From Isoetes taiwanensis (taxonomy: Eukaryota > Streptophyta > Lycopodiopsida > Isoetales > Isoetaceae), in contig JAJEKV010000002.1 in the NCBI GenBank assembly GCA_021234155.1, forward strand, positions 26,963,299 to 27,027,298: a stretch of DNA of 64,000 nt, given 5' to 3'. The position numbers were made by a program, and so were the translations under genes. Under the pieces are notes generated by a model. That model ran no database searches. It saw only the letters and a program-made list of their open reading frames with translations, and was not told the origin of the DNA. Numbering within the stretch: the first letter of the stretch is position 1; each line of letters opens with the position of its first letter. Positions 25,713 through 39,009 of the stretch are shown here, one piece after another.

Positions 25713-26201
25713 GACACCGCTTTGTTATTCAACATCGGTTCCACTACACCATTTTCGTGAGCAAAGATCTAGCATGTTATATGCAAAGGTTGTGCCTTTC
25801 CGAGGACTTCATGTTCGATGAAAAAGTTCTCATGCTTTATCTCCTTGGATATAAAATTTTGCACCTGACATCGTTTTCATGCAAAGACGCAATGATGACC
25901 AAGTCTAGAATAGCCTGGCGACTAGTTTTTCTTTTCACATTTGGTCCGTGTTGGACGTGTCCGGTCTCCGTTGACCATGGTAGGTCTCTTTTGGTGATGC
26001 CAATTTGGGCCCATGGGTAGGTTCATTCTCCACATCCTTCTCCTTCAATTTGCAACCACGAGTAGAAACCGGAATGTTATCAACGAGCACGAAGGCTATG
26101 GGGCCATCTCACAAGGTCATGCGGTTGGGGCATTTTAATGTGCTTGGCAAACAAGATAGAGACCTTTTTCGCATTGGAAATATGCTCATGATAGTAGCAG
26201 C

Positions 26202-26863
26202 CTATCGAGCCTTCCCCCTAATCTCACGCCGCCTACAACATGGTTTGGATCGGCAAAAACGAGATAACACCATAGCCGTAAAGCCATGTGGCAAAGATTC
26301 ATGCATGAGTGTGCATGCCTTCTCGACTAACTCATCTCTAGAAAGCCCTCGCACATGATTCGCCTCATTAGTGGCCAATCCTCGTTGCCTCACGTCTCCG
26401 CCAGGTTTATGCGCGACCATCTCCGTGGGGTGCAAAGCTTCCTCCTCTCTCACAAGTTGACCCGAGAATGTCCTTCTTGTACCACAACACAAAAAGTCCC
26501 TACAAATACCAATTGTTTCTATTTTAGCTGCGTGAATTGGTAGCGGCAAAAGCGTCCATCAAAACATTCACAATTGAAACAACCACCATACCCTCCTCGA
26601 CAATTGAATTGTGATGGCGCTTCAAATTGTGGACTCTTCCCTCGCGCCACCCCCCGGCACATATAGGCGGAATTACATCCCATCCTGCAAACAAGAGGTC
26701 GTGGAATATCACATGGCCGCCGATCTTCGTGCAGCAAAAAACTATGGATCATAAAAGTTCTACTAGAAACGACAACCGAGAGATTAAAAATGTTTAGGAC
26801 TTTCGCCACCCATGATCTTATCGAACATTGGCAAAACCCAGCAGTCGGCGCTTTTGCAAGCAT
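26202..26863 (-). other. Unrecognised minus-strand open stretches, possible decayed gene
   Basis: Two consecutive minus-strand frames (26863-26519, Cys-rich, with CNSAYMCRG and CFNCECFDGRFC; then 26549-26202, with NEANHVRGLSRDELVEKA) could be parts of one coding region broken by frameshifts. The spaced cysteines might bind zinc, but I recognise no family. It could equally be chance. Confidence 0.25.
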
Positions 26864-29800
26864 TCACACTAGCCGTTTAGATAAGAACTCATGTGCAAAG
26901 CACATGTCGAGGTTAACAAGTGGTTTCAACTCCTAGTTATCGATGGCGGGGTTCTTTAGTAAATAGCAAGTGTAGATGGTTGAAGATATCGCGATATCGT
27001 CGAGCACAATAGTTAAACGATTGACTTCCAGACTAAAGCATTACTCATACCTCACAGGAAATGGTAGCGTCAACGTGTACTTGTAGCGAAGGACCCGGGA
27101 GAAAGGCGCGGTCATCAAAAACGATGTTTTGTATCATCCACATGGAGAAAAGCATATACTTGAAACAAGCGAACATTGTATAATAAACACACCAGAGTGC
27201 ACAAGTTTGCTTAGAACATCTATTTTTACATATTCTAATCCAAAGTATCAGCAGGTATCTTATCAATCCATACAATACATAGCGATGTTAGTGTAGAATC
27301 AATTGAATGCCGAGAACCCTATAAGGAAACAGCCTTTAAGGGCGATTTAGTTATTATTGATCATGAACTAACAGCGAGACTTCGGAGATTGTAGTTATCA
27401 TTGAAATTCAACGCAACATGAACTTTGAGTTCACTTCATCAGAGATATGCATGAGAATAGGCCTTTTACCTGCTTCAAACCCTAAATTACGATGCGGTGG
27501 AAGAAATCCAAATGTATAGTAGGCGCGGTGCAGGATTATCAACGCCCTCGTCACCGCCTTCAATGGATCGCTTAACTACAAAGAAATCCTTCAGAGAACT
27601 TGTGACTCACGCCGCAACTCGAGCGTCTCCAAGATCTTCAAAACAATCAAATTTGAATTAGCTTTTCCCGCTTTCACTTGAAATGTTTGTTATCGAATTC
27701 AAATTTTCATCACAATCTATCCATCAGTAATCCGGGTTTCTTTTTAGCCTTTATGGCTGCATAATGTCGAGGTCCATTTAATGAATTGACAATATCGGGG
27801 AGGAAATTGAGCGGACCTCAAGTCGATGAATACCTTTTACGGATTACTTGCTTTTCGGATGGGTATATTTGCGCTTAACGCATTTATGGCCATTAATAAA
27901 TAGGACCCGACTGCGCCGTAATTAATCGTCCGGCGTGTAATTAATCTTGCCGTCACAGGCGCCATTATAATTCGGCACGAAATTTCACGCCATTATGCCA
28001 GCATGGCAATTAAAGTCATGGCGTTCCTCTATAAATTCAAAATCATCAATCTCTAAACATCTTTTCGGGTTTTCGGCATCGATTTCTTGGCGCTAAACGC
28101 CGAGTTTGCGGCCTTCGGAGACCTCCCAAAAACAGCATTGTGAATTTCAGACAAAATGGCCATCCCATGGCACCTAAGACTCCCTCGGAGAGAAGGTAAT
28201 TTAAACATTTCAGCTCAAGGATTTGATTACTATAAATTTGCCGCCAAGAATCGCGTCAGCGTCTTTATTGACATAGGTTTTCTTTTCTTGCACCTTGCAT
28301 TGCTACTTCATCCCAACAACGACCGATGTTCATGATAGTAGTATAGTAGCTCACTAGGATCGCGAATCACGATGTTCATGAGCGATGGTATTGTTCTTGC
28401 CTCGCGAATGCTACACAACATCGCTACCCGCGATAGTGTGGAGTGCTATTTTAGTTGCTTGGAAGGATCGCGTCGCGTTCTCTTGGTAGTTTATACTTTC
28501 GTTTGCACAACATTTATCGTGCACTCACCACAGCTTTTTGTTTATGACTTGCTCTCGTTGCGGACCTGATGTCGAACCCATCCCAGATATAACCCCTTCT
28601 AATGAAAGGAAATGGTGTATAGAGTTGCACAAATAATACCACACATTAAAAGGTGACATGAGAAAGGACACCGTTTGTTCTGTGATTTTGGAAAGAAACC
28701 TCGAGGGCGTTGAACAAGTTGGCATAGTGGTGGCAATGTGGGAAAACACGAAGAACAATGTGCAAGATGCTATCATATGCTTATCGAGGACACACACGCA
28801 TTGGCAGTTCCTTGAGTACATTCTCAAATGGCACAATTATGATCCGTCTTTGATGACCGGCAAAATGAACAAGCCCGACCCACGGGGAAAAACGTCCCAA
28901 CATCAGCTAATGGTTATGGTTTTGGTGTTGCCATCCCATGAATCTCTCTCTTTATCGGGGAATAAAGGGAAACAGAGACATCTTGGTAGGGTTCTCGGTC
29001 TGCAAAATGGTTTGTCCCCCTGAACAAGAAGCCTCCCGAGTTGTGCTTTGGCGATTCGGGGCGAAAAATGCCCTACATGATGGACACCAATTGGCTAAGG
29101 GGCGTGGCCAAGAAAAAAGTGTAAAGCCAATTCTTTGTTTTAGGGAGAGCCTTGACGCATCAAAAAACAGTTGTTGAAGAACCACTATCCACGATAAATC
29201 CCTCCCGGATTATTAACCCTACTATTCCTCTTGCTTTAAAAGGCCCGGATAGCACTACATCCGGTGGATTTATTCCAAAAAAAATACTCCTTTCAAAATT
29301 AACCTTAGAATCTTTGAACAATGACGATAAGTCCGCACCCAATGTTCTCAAACCCTCCTTCATTACGGAAGCCTCCTCTAGACTAGCATTGCCATGGCCA
29401 CACGCACATGCCATTCCGGTGGAGTTAAAGTTCAATCCGGAAGAGGAAAGGAAGATGGCGAGCAAACCACTCAAAAAGCTGGAGCAGTTTTAAACGGTTT
29501 TACCCCTTAGGGGTGAATTGGTTTACCAAGATTTCTATTTTTGATTGTGAACCCCGCACAAGCAAACTGACACACCAAATGCGATCAAATGACCATGTTC
29601 AAACTCACGGTCAAAAGCTTCAAGACATACCCAACAGGTCCTCACACTGGCCGACGCCGTGCCATTGACCCTATTACCGATGCGGATTCTCTATCTTTTG
29701 AACACTCGTTTAGATTTGACTTGATGGTTGTCCTATTTTTAGGAGGAGGGTGGCGGGAGCAATCCGGGAGGATTTAAAGGGCAAGAGATTTTACATTATT

Positions 29801-32800
29801 TCTCCGGCAACCACAGGTATTTGCGCCAAGCACAACTCCTTTGTTCGGTCGTCGGCGACCTGAGCAAACAACTAGAATTTGCTAAAGTATATGCTAGAAG
29901 AAGATCGAGAGGCCTTTGGAATGGAAATCTCACAAGGAATATATATAGAGTTGAGTATTCAATGCACGAAGTAATTGCAAACACCGCTCTGAGAAAACCA
30001 CCGATTGAAAACCGCAACAACCGTCATCTTCTAAGGCTTATGGCTCCTCCACAAGGACCCGATAGAATCAGCTACGACCGCCAGGAAGGTATTTATTCAC
30101 TTTCTTCTTGCCAACGCGGCGACCGCGATCTTAATGACCTTTTGCTTCCGCGGATTTTCATGAAATTGCAACGACCACATTGAAAGTGCGGGAACTTAAA
30201 GATGAAAAACAATTCATCTTTATGGATGAGAAAGGTTTCAAGCTGTGGAAGGTCTTGGATGTGGGTGAACCGTAATCCGGCTGACGACCATGAGTTTTCC
30301 TGGACAAACCATCGAAGAGTTCTTTAACAAGACACAGCTCCGGCTGGTTTACTCAGGTATGTCGAATGCGGAGGTGTCTAATCCTACCGCTCGATGGAGA
30401 TTATAGAAGGCAAAGACGTGTTGAAGGTGCGTCCCGGTATAGCGGGAGATTTGATTGCAAACAACGAAACGTGACATCAGAACCCTCACTTTTTGGTAGC
30501 GAAATTTTATCTTATGCCACAAATTTGCTGCAAAAGGATTTCGATAGTCAGAGGAAATTGTTTCCAGCTTTTCCCTGATTTGATGAGCAGAGAATACGGA
30601 TATATCGATAATGTCGTCTGAAGTAAATGCGTGAAGGCTAACTATAACAAGGATCATACACTTAGGTAACCTACCCAGCCAACGGAGCCAATCGAAATAT
30701 TCTAAAGCCGAAAGAGGCTAGAAAAAAGAAAGGAAAAAGAAAAATGTTGTCATAGCAGTTGACAAAGGATGGCATCCCTACTTCCTCCCAAGTGTCGTGG
30801 AAAATCGACATTGATATTTATTGACATCCGGGGATCAACAAGGTATGGATTGTAAGAAATACACGGACCTGTTACAAGGATAGCTACCATGACATTTGTC
30901 AAAGTTTATCACTTGGTTATTATCATGCGCAGCCTGCGGAATTTGCCCAATTGCTTGTCTGATCCGAGCAAATTAGGGCGGTGGCCACCTATCTTTAGGT
31001 TCTTATGAAGAAATGGGATGGGAGAGCAAGCGAAGGGTGAAAGAACATCGATTACTATATTAGTCATATGTGCATTAACGAGTGATGTTCGTGGTAGCAC
31101 ACGCAAACTGGGCGGAGCTTAAGCCTATCATTCCACTACGACAAGGCTCCTAAGTCAATACTTCATTGCCTCCAATGCCGCTAATGGTGTGAGGATGCCA
31201 TGAGAAGATAAAAAGAAATTCGGACTCTTTTCTGAGCAAAACAAAGATTCAAATGGGCTGCAATGGAAGGAGATCTTGTATTGAAATGCCGGTGAAAACC
31301 TGATGCCTACCATATTGTTGGAACAACCGGTGCCTCAATGAATCCGTTGCATTCTCGATTTCTTTTCGGGCTGACAGACTTCTCATACGCCTTATGCAAG
31401 GCAAAAGAACTATCCAGTACACAAAGAAGAAGAAGCTCTTTCATCCACGCGGTGCTACTAAATGGAGAAGGAACTTATAGGCTGAACAAAGGCAGGGAGA
31501 GTGAAAAATGGGGTTCGATTCACATGGCGCATAATCGCAAACGCCATGGTGTTGAGATTCCGAAGGTCCTGATTTATTCAGATGGACACAACACAAGCTA
31601 TGGAATTGGGTAGAGAGCATGTCATCCGCATGGCCAATGATATGGGTGTGATACGATAGCGTGCTCCACGAAACACAATCACAAGAATGAATATTGTATA
31701 TTACTTCCTTCAAATGGAAATTTTAGTTTTGAGAATATGAATTTTGTCTTTACTACTACTTAGCATGTTTAATGCTAAAATAATCGCGATCTAATCCCTA
31801 CGTAACAAAATACATGGCTTTAAATACTAAAATTTTTGTGATATGCTTGCTCCACTATACCTTCTTTTAACATAATGCTCTCATATGGTTTTTAATAAAA
31901 GGCTCATTAATTTGTCTCCTTCGATTTCCGAAGATCGCGTTGGCGATTCTTCGATAAGATTGAAACATTCCCTCCTACTACGATTACTCACGATGGACCT
32001 TTGCATGACCTGTAAAAATTATATTTCAGAACAACACTGAATCATTTGCGTAATTTGTGCAAAACGCCAACTTTTACTTTCGATTGGTAGCATCCGCACT
32101 ATATGGCTAACCACTAACCTATTTCATGCTAAATCGAGAATTCCAAATTTCTCTAATTAATTAATTCATGCTTTATTATATGTATATATTTGTCCCCTTT
32201 TTTGTTCTTGTTTCATGATCTTGAGCATGGCAAGCTTGTAACATCGGTAGTCATAGATTCTTGTTGCAAGATGTATGCCAGAACTCAAAACTAACATTGG
32301 CGCCATTATCTTTGGGGTTTGCTCAAAGATCAATTCTTTTGCCTTCTTTGTTCTGCTTTCTTGTCTTCTTGGCCTCATGATTCTTCGTTTTGAAAACTTC
32401 TTCGTATACTCTAGACCCTTTAGATTCCTTAGTTTGCCCAATCAAAGTCGCTGGATGCCTTTTGTTTTCAATCCTTTAGTTGCCCAACCGGTGATAAGTT
32501 TACGTGGAGGCCCTCTCTTAAGCAATTGCTATTCGTTATCAAAGCTCTATTGTTATCAAAACTACATTTTAAGGTACAAGAAGCGCACAATTTGTCATAA
32601 ACACTTCTCTCTGCAAGATTATTAGAAAAATAAAATATTTGATCTTTTTTTTTTTTTATCTTCTATGCGCTAAAAATTATCAAAAATATCATGATTTTTT
32701 CCTATCTTCTATTTTATCTCGGCTTATCGAGAAAGCTTGTGCATTTTGCACCCAAAGTATGTCTCCTTTGATGAAAGCAAGCACATGAAAAGGAGAAATC

Positions 32801-32896
32801 TCACATCATTTTCGTGCATACAAGCACTTATCAGAAGTTTCAGTGAATGGATGTTTTGCTATGGCTATATTGCTTTGTAGCCTCGTTCAATAGTCT
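26864..32896. other. Long stretch with no recognised gene
   Basis: Richer in CG words than its surroundings, much like the garbled CHG sites of the duplicated block, so decayed or misread coding sequence may be hidden here. A TATA-like word (ctctataaat) is at 28029 and an ATG at 28158 is followed 40 bases later by gtaattta, a possible first exon and donor, but no continuing protein is identified. Minus-strand (29474-29160) and plus-strand (29152-29493) frames overlap antiparallel. A possible RNase H-like piece is near 29700-29830. Confidence 0.4.
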
Positions 32897-35240
32897 TTGA
32901 CAACCCAATACTGCCTGAGCCCTGGATTGGCCTGCTTTGGGTACATGTATTCCCTCAACCTCCTAGTGCTCGCCTCATACCAAGCATTTGCTCGCTTTCT
33001 ACTCTCCCTCTACCCTTACATTTGTGACAGCCCTTTGGCTGGTTTCCTCCTTCCCAATCCTCCTTCTTCTTTGCCTCAACCTTCTTGAGGGGCTATCTAT
33101 TCCGCCTTAGGCCTTTTCAACCTCTTCCCTCCTTGCCTTCTCTACTGCAAGTGTTTGGCAGAACCCGTCGCTGCTGATATGAACTCTCCCATGCAAATTA
33201 GTTGCAATGCACCTCCTTCTCGAGGCTGTCCCTTGTGTATTCTGACCTGCTTGGACGTGAAGTTTGGCCACAATTTGGATCCATGCCCTGCTGTAGCAAA
33301 ACCTGCTACATGGTTCCATGTGAGGCCCCAATATGTTCACATGATGCTTGGACATGCTCCTTCCATTGTAGGTCCATATCTTGCATGTTGTACTCTCTAC
33401 AATATGGTCTTCATATCCAAGCCTTGCACACGTAGTTCAAATTGCTCCACTGGTTCATGCATAAACATTGGGAACAACATTTCCATGTTCTTCTCCAACC
33501 TCATTTGGTGGATGTCCAATGGGTGATGGTGGCACATGAATGTCTTCCCTTGCAAACCTTGATCTTTCTTCCGAAAACCACTGTTGGTTTGAATGGCCAT
33601 ATCGGTTACCATAAACACGCCTTTGTGGAGAGGATTGAGACTAACCGCAATGGATTGAAAGATTTCGTTCACTATGTCTTCCCCTTGGCTTTAGTCTCTA
33701 CACTTCTGACTGTGCCGTATGTCCTACCTCTTAATGCAGCCTTTGAATGGTGCAAAAGCAAGATACATCTAGTGGTTCCGGCCTATGTGGCGTGTGTGCA
33801 AGTAGTAGGCTAAAATGTATGTGCATCTCTTTGGAAGCAACATCGGTTCCACATGGTTTGCCATGACCATCCAAAGAATAGAGTTGAGGTCGATCGGTGA
33901 GACCCCTCTCACTCCTAAACGGGGAAATGGATAGCCATGACTTAAATAATTTCCATGGTCTAAAGTCATCGAAGCTAATTGTCACCGCTTGAATTGCTCC
34001 TCTCTCACACCTTGCTATGTTGTCTTGCCCCATCCTTGTACCATTCAAAATATACTGATTAAGCATCCCCAACCCTTCAACATTGATACGCTAGAATAGT
34101 TACCCATTCCCTTGTATTCATCTACTAGCTCACTAACCCTATTCTCCCCATTTCCTCGCGTTATCCTCAAACCCTCACTTTCCCAGCTTGGATCCCCTGG
34201 CTCCTCTACATTCCGGATTTTTGAGGGGGGAAAGGGGTACTCATCATACACCCCTTTCAACCCTGTATAAACTGCTATCCAATGTTTGGCACCCACGAGA
34301 AAAATCTCGAGGTGTCTTTGCTTGAAAAGCTTCCAACCTTTTGCTCCCCTCGCACACCATCAAAGGTCAATTACCTTCCTTTTGCCATCAAGCAATGCAT
34401 CTCTTCACAGCGGCTAGTGTCATTCCCATTCCCTGCTTTCTTGCCCTACCTATTTGCCCAATCAACCAATTCCTTTTTTTTTTGACCGTGGATGCCGGGG
34501 TTACTAGTATTCTTTTGAAATTGACCATACTGACCAATTCTAATGGGCGGGTCGGCATGCCGGGCCATCTAGATGCCTCTTTAATTGAAATTCCATTTTC
34601 ACTAACCTCACCAAGTGCATCCGACATCCCCCTCCATCCATTGCCCTTTCGCATTCTTTGGTCTCCTTGGCATTGCGGTGGGCAGAACTTCGATGCTACT
34701 AGCCCCTTCTTCTTGGCTTTGGGCGATAAACTCATTTTGCTTGCCATTCTTTGTTACTCGCCCTTTGCTCCTAAGCCGTGGCATCAATCTCTGTTGGGCC
34801 TAGTCGATTCATTGCTCGTGTGTGGGCGAAAATAGGGAAAGAGATAGTTTCTTGGCGGATTGCTCTATATGTCCGTCGGGTTGTTAGAGCACATTTGTAT
34901 AATCTTGATAATCCATCTCGTTCAGGGGATTATGGGCGAATTTGCTAATTCTAGCCCCTAGCATTGAATTATGCCTCGGAGGTGACCACGGTGGGGGTCC
35001 CTGGTCATAGCGTTGATGGGTAGGTCTTCACGAGCATCCCGGCTTCAAGTTAGGCGAACAAGCAACACTTGCCACACGTTAGGAGGGAATGGGACAACAA
35101 AAATGGGTTTGGTACCAAGGATATGGTACGTCAAGGTAAGTGGGTCTCCGTTTTATTACGTTTCTTGGATCCATTCTTATCGAATGAAAACCGGCATCTG
35201 CAAAAGCAGGAAATCGAGGTTGGGGCTTACCTTGGCGTGA
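32897..35240. other. Unrecognised sequence, perhaps decayed coding on minus strand
   Basis: Many open frames on both strands. On the minus strand, frames of 83, 113, 91 and 119 codons lie end to end between 34747 and 33397, which might be one broken coding region. No motif identifies it. Confidence 0.3.
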
Positions 35241-35248
35241 GTGGGCGC

Positions 35249-35394
35249 TGGAAGGGGTCGAGCATTCTTGCCGGCCCACGACTCGCGAGAATCGTCATTC
35301 GGCCTCAGCAACAGCTCCCGGATTCTGCAGGTCAGGGGAGGCGCGACAGGATTCTGCAGGTCAGCGGGCTGGCAAGAATGCCCTCCCCTTCCCG
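35249..35394. repeat. GC-rich long hairpin
   Basis: Left arm 35249-35297 and right arm 35345-35394 are reverse complements (outer part gcattcttgcc against ggcaagaatgc, with ggaagggg against ccccttcc further out). The loop is about 47 bases. The word attctgcaggtcag occurs twice (35322 and 35351), once in the loop and once in the right arm. Mismatches between the arms again sit at CTG/CAG words. It could be a foldback element. Confidence 0.75.
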
Positions 35395-35758
35395 TTCCAC
35401 ATAACATCCGCGAGGCGGGCAACACCACCCTAGTTTTTGAGAGACAAAAAATGCCAGGAAAATGGCGGTCCTTTATCCGCCAAGTAAATAATTGCTAAAA
35501 CGGCGGGACAATGATATACGTTCCCCAACTATAGAACACCACCAGAAGGATCATACGATCGGGTTCATTTTTTCGCAATTCTGCCTATTCTTCTTAAAGA
35601 TTAGTTCCCAGGTAGGCTTCTCCGTTTTGATCTTAAGTTAATTTTATGTATTGCTCCAATTTTTTTCCATCAATGACGCTCTAACTGATTCTGTATGATT
35701 CTGTATGTTCATTCGGTATAGGCTACATATTTCCAGCTGTTAGCCACTATCTAGAATA

Positions 35759-37830
35759 ATGGCACACAATGAGAAAGGAGCTCAGCGGTTCATTTTGGTT
35801 GAACAAAATGGCGATGGCGTAGCTACAAGCACTGAATGCTCTCACTAAGAATATGATGACAGATTTGGCACACATCATAACGGCTGGGATGCGGATGTTA
35901 AAGTCATAATTCTAACAGTATCAGGCAGGGCGTTCTGTTCTGGAGTGGTCCGTTCTCTTCACTTTTCACATGTTTAATGCAATTGCAAAGTTTCTGAATT
36001 TCTCATTTCTTTTCAGCTTCATGCAATCTTTCCAATATATCTACTTATGGCTCTAGTGACTTGATGTACCATTTAAAAAAATTCCTTTTCTTTATCATTT
36101 ATGCATGTTTAGTTTCCTCTGCAACAAATCAAACTATGAACAAGCAGAAGTTAAATCAAGTCATGATCAAGTCACTGAGGAACAGTTAAATTAGACTCTA
36201 AAAGGTCATAGCTAAGAACCTGTTTATCAGAGCCAGGTCATGTTTTGCAAACGAAGTCCCAAAAATTTTTAGTGGGTATGGGATGAACCATTGTTATCTG
36301 GTCTTAAACCAAGTATTTTCCATATTCTATCCTTTATTGGAATATATAAAATTTGTGGAAAGAAAGCAACCTCGTGCAGCAAATATTCTTCTGGATCTCA
36401 AGCTTTGGTGAACTGTAGTTTAAACCTTTTGAGTGATGATGGTATGTCAATCAAGACGTTATAGGCTCTTAGCTTAGACTCTATGGAAGACAAACACCCA
36501 CTTATCTATGATCTTGTATGTCCTTTGTCTGTTTAAGCTAAGGGTGCAAGCATTTCGTTAAAAGCCTGTGTAATTTCCAGGATTTGACAGCAGCAGATAC
36601 TGTTTTCAAAGGTGATGTGAAGGACCAAGAAACAGATCCTGTCATTCAGATGGAATTATGCCGAAAACCAATAATTGGTGCCATAAATGGGTTTGCTGTT
36701 ACGGCGGGCTTTGAAATTTCACTAGCTTGTGATATTCTCATTGCAAGCACGGAAGCAAAATTTGTGGACACACATTGCAAGTGAGCTCATTGTCTTAACA
36801 TTGATGTACATGTTGGAGCTATTATTAAATATATAGTAAGTTATGTAGCAGTTGTGAAACATTTCTTAAGCATGGGCCTAATAAACATGAGACGTCCACT
36901 CATTTTTTGAGGCCATCATATAAATAGTTTGATTTGCAGTTTGTTAGTAAGATGTTTCTGGCCATCTGAGTTACTAAGTCATGATATTGGTAAATGCAGA
37001 TTTGGCATTTTTTTTCCTTCTTAGGGTTTATCTCAGAAGCTGGCTCGTTTAATTGGTGTAAATGGGTTACCTGCGTGAACTCTCTCTTACTGCATCTCCA
37101 TTGACAGCAAGTTGCAGATAGATGGGGCCTTGTTAATAAAGTTGTGTCACCGGGTGATTTGATGATAGCAGCATGTGATGTAGCAAAAGCTATCGTGAGG
37201 AACCATGAAGAGATGGTTTTGAACTACAAAGCAATCATCAACGATGGAATAAAACTCCCCTTGGGGGGATGCCTTTAAACTTGAGAAAGTAAGTTTTTAC
37301 GACAATGTCTAACTAGTTAATCACTTCTTGATTTTCTTCATCCCTCAAATCAAGACATGTTTCCTGGAACAACACATGTTTGTGCAACAGGTGTCATCTA
37401 TTAAACATTGTTATATAGATGGCAAATGTCGACATTAAATTTTACGTGTCCCTTGATTATGTCCGTTCAACATCTTCCAACAACCTATGTTCATTTGCAA
37501 GTTTGTTACTCTTGGGCATGCTTGATGATCTCAGGTGCTGCCTTAGTAAGAAGCTTTTGGTTGTTCATGCCTTTATCAAAAGAAAGTGCTTGAGGTAGCA
37601 GTTAGCATTTGACTAATGCACTGACCGAATGACTTCTCTAATTCTGTAGGAAAATATTCTTATGAATTTGATTTTTTAGACAAATTGTCATGCCTTTTAC
37701 AATGAACTAACTTTTCTCATTTTATAGGAAACAACGCATAAATATTATGCTGGAATGCAACCTGGGGCATTTTTGGAGATGCAGCGGTATATTGCTGGTC
37801 GTTCTTCAAAATCACGTGCAAAGCTCTGAT
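35759..37830 (+). pseudogene. Enoyl-CoA hydratase/isomerase (peroxisomal ECHIA-like), damaged
   Basis: Plant crotonase-fold enzyme of fatty acid beta-oxidation. Exon 1 (35759-about 35947) encodes FILVEQNGDGVA, has lost the residues expected next, is frameshifted, and resumes as WDADVKVIILTVSGRAFCSGV. Exon 2 (about 36582-36780) reads TVFKGDVKDQETDPVIQMEL then KPIIGAINGFAVTAGFE and LACDILIAS...FVDTH, with a GTGAGC donor. Exon 3 (from about 37000) reads FGIF, then a stop where Trp is expected, then GLSQKLARLIGVN, LSLTASPLT, VADRWGLVNKVV and MVLNYKAIINDGIKL, with frame changes. The last exon (37729-37830) ends MQRYIAGRSSKSRAKL and stop. The final AKL resembles a type 1 peroxisome signal. The intron-exon structure shows it is not a processed copy. 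Some lesions may be sequence errors. Confidence 0.85.
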
Positions 37831-38025
37831 ATGCATTATCTTAGAATTTGAATGTTTAGTTGTTTCTCATTTATTTGTAAGTGAAGTCTTTTAAAGTGCC
37901 GGTGATTACCATCTTTTGCACATAATACAGATGAAACGTATCTATTGGTACTAATTCCCATGTGCTAATTTACTCCCTTAATAGTGAAGATAATTCCTAT
38001 GATTGATTTCCTGCACCATACATTA

Positions 38026-38183
38026 CCTAGGTTTCTGAATACAACTGCTGTAAAGCTGTTACATGCCTAGTTTTCTATAAGTCTTTATGTTTCTAAATCA
38101 CAATCCTAGGTTTTTGAATACAACTGCTGTAAAGCCGTTACATGCCTAGTTTTCTAAAGGTCTTTATATTTCTAAATCACAAT
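38026..38183. repeat. 79-bp tandem duplication
   Basis: Two adjacent copies (38026-38104 and 38105-38183) starting cctaggttt and containing gaatacaactgctgtaaag. They differ at a few bases. Located just downstream of the enoyl-CoA hydratase pseudogene. Confidence 0.85.
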
Positions 38184-39009
38184 CCAAGTTCGCCCAAATT
38201 TTGTTACAGAAATGCTTTCCCTAAAGTCTGATTCTAAGATTGTTGCCTAAGAATGGACGTACTCTCTGTACCTTAAAGCCTTTTTGGAACTTGTGAAATG
38301 CATTTACTGAGCACCGTCTCCTCACCCTTTGCTCCTTTTGCATATACAACAAGTTTTGTGTACTGATGGAGCGAAAGAGTTGTTCAAAAGTGTGCAGGAG
38401 ATGAAGATTGATATTTTGGAATTGACAGAGCTGACTGTTTAACTTTGTATGGTCCTAGCCAAAATGTGTGCAAAACAATATGTGCACATCTGAATATGTT
38501 GGCAAAGAAGCGGAAATACAATCAAAATGTTATCAAGATCAATGAACTAATTTCAACAATCCAGCATTTAGGTGCTTGCATTATTCTGGAGCTTGCTTAT
38601 GACACATCAAATGTCCTTTGCACTTCTCACCACTACTCTCAAATTATAAGAGGATAAGGCTGTTTGCTGACTCTTAGCTATTTGTAAAGACATGTTTCAA
38701 TCTTTTTTTTTTTTAATGGTATTGGCTCTGTAGAATGTGGTGTTCCTCGTTTCAGGGAGCTAGTGGCGCAGTATAGAATTAAACTATTCAAATTCAAAAC
38801 ATCATAGTCAAGCTAATCTGTAAATAAGGGGTATTTCAAAACACCCTACTTTTTGCTGAAATTATTGAAATGCCCCCAAACTGAGGTCTTAAAAGACTAT
38901 ACAAAGCAAATTTGAGCTGTGGATCTCCACTGAATCTGTGTTCTTACCTTGTTCAAGTTATGAAAACGTGAGTTGCAGAGTTAAAAGTTTTCCAGCACTT
39001 CAAAGGTCT
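38184..39009. other. Intergenic sequence between two convergent genes
   Basis: No gene is supported between the plus-strand hydratase pseudogene and the minus-strand PPR gene. A poly(T) run lies near 38703-38714. Confidence 0.5.

Noticed and set aside
29160-29474. Minus-strand frame with FIVDSGSSTTVF, resembling an aspartic protease active site
   Set aside because: Only this short word fits; the second Asp motif and surrounding fold are absent, and the antisense strand is equally open.
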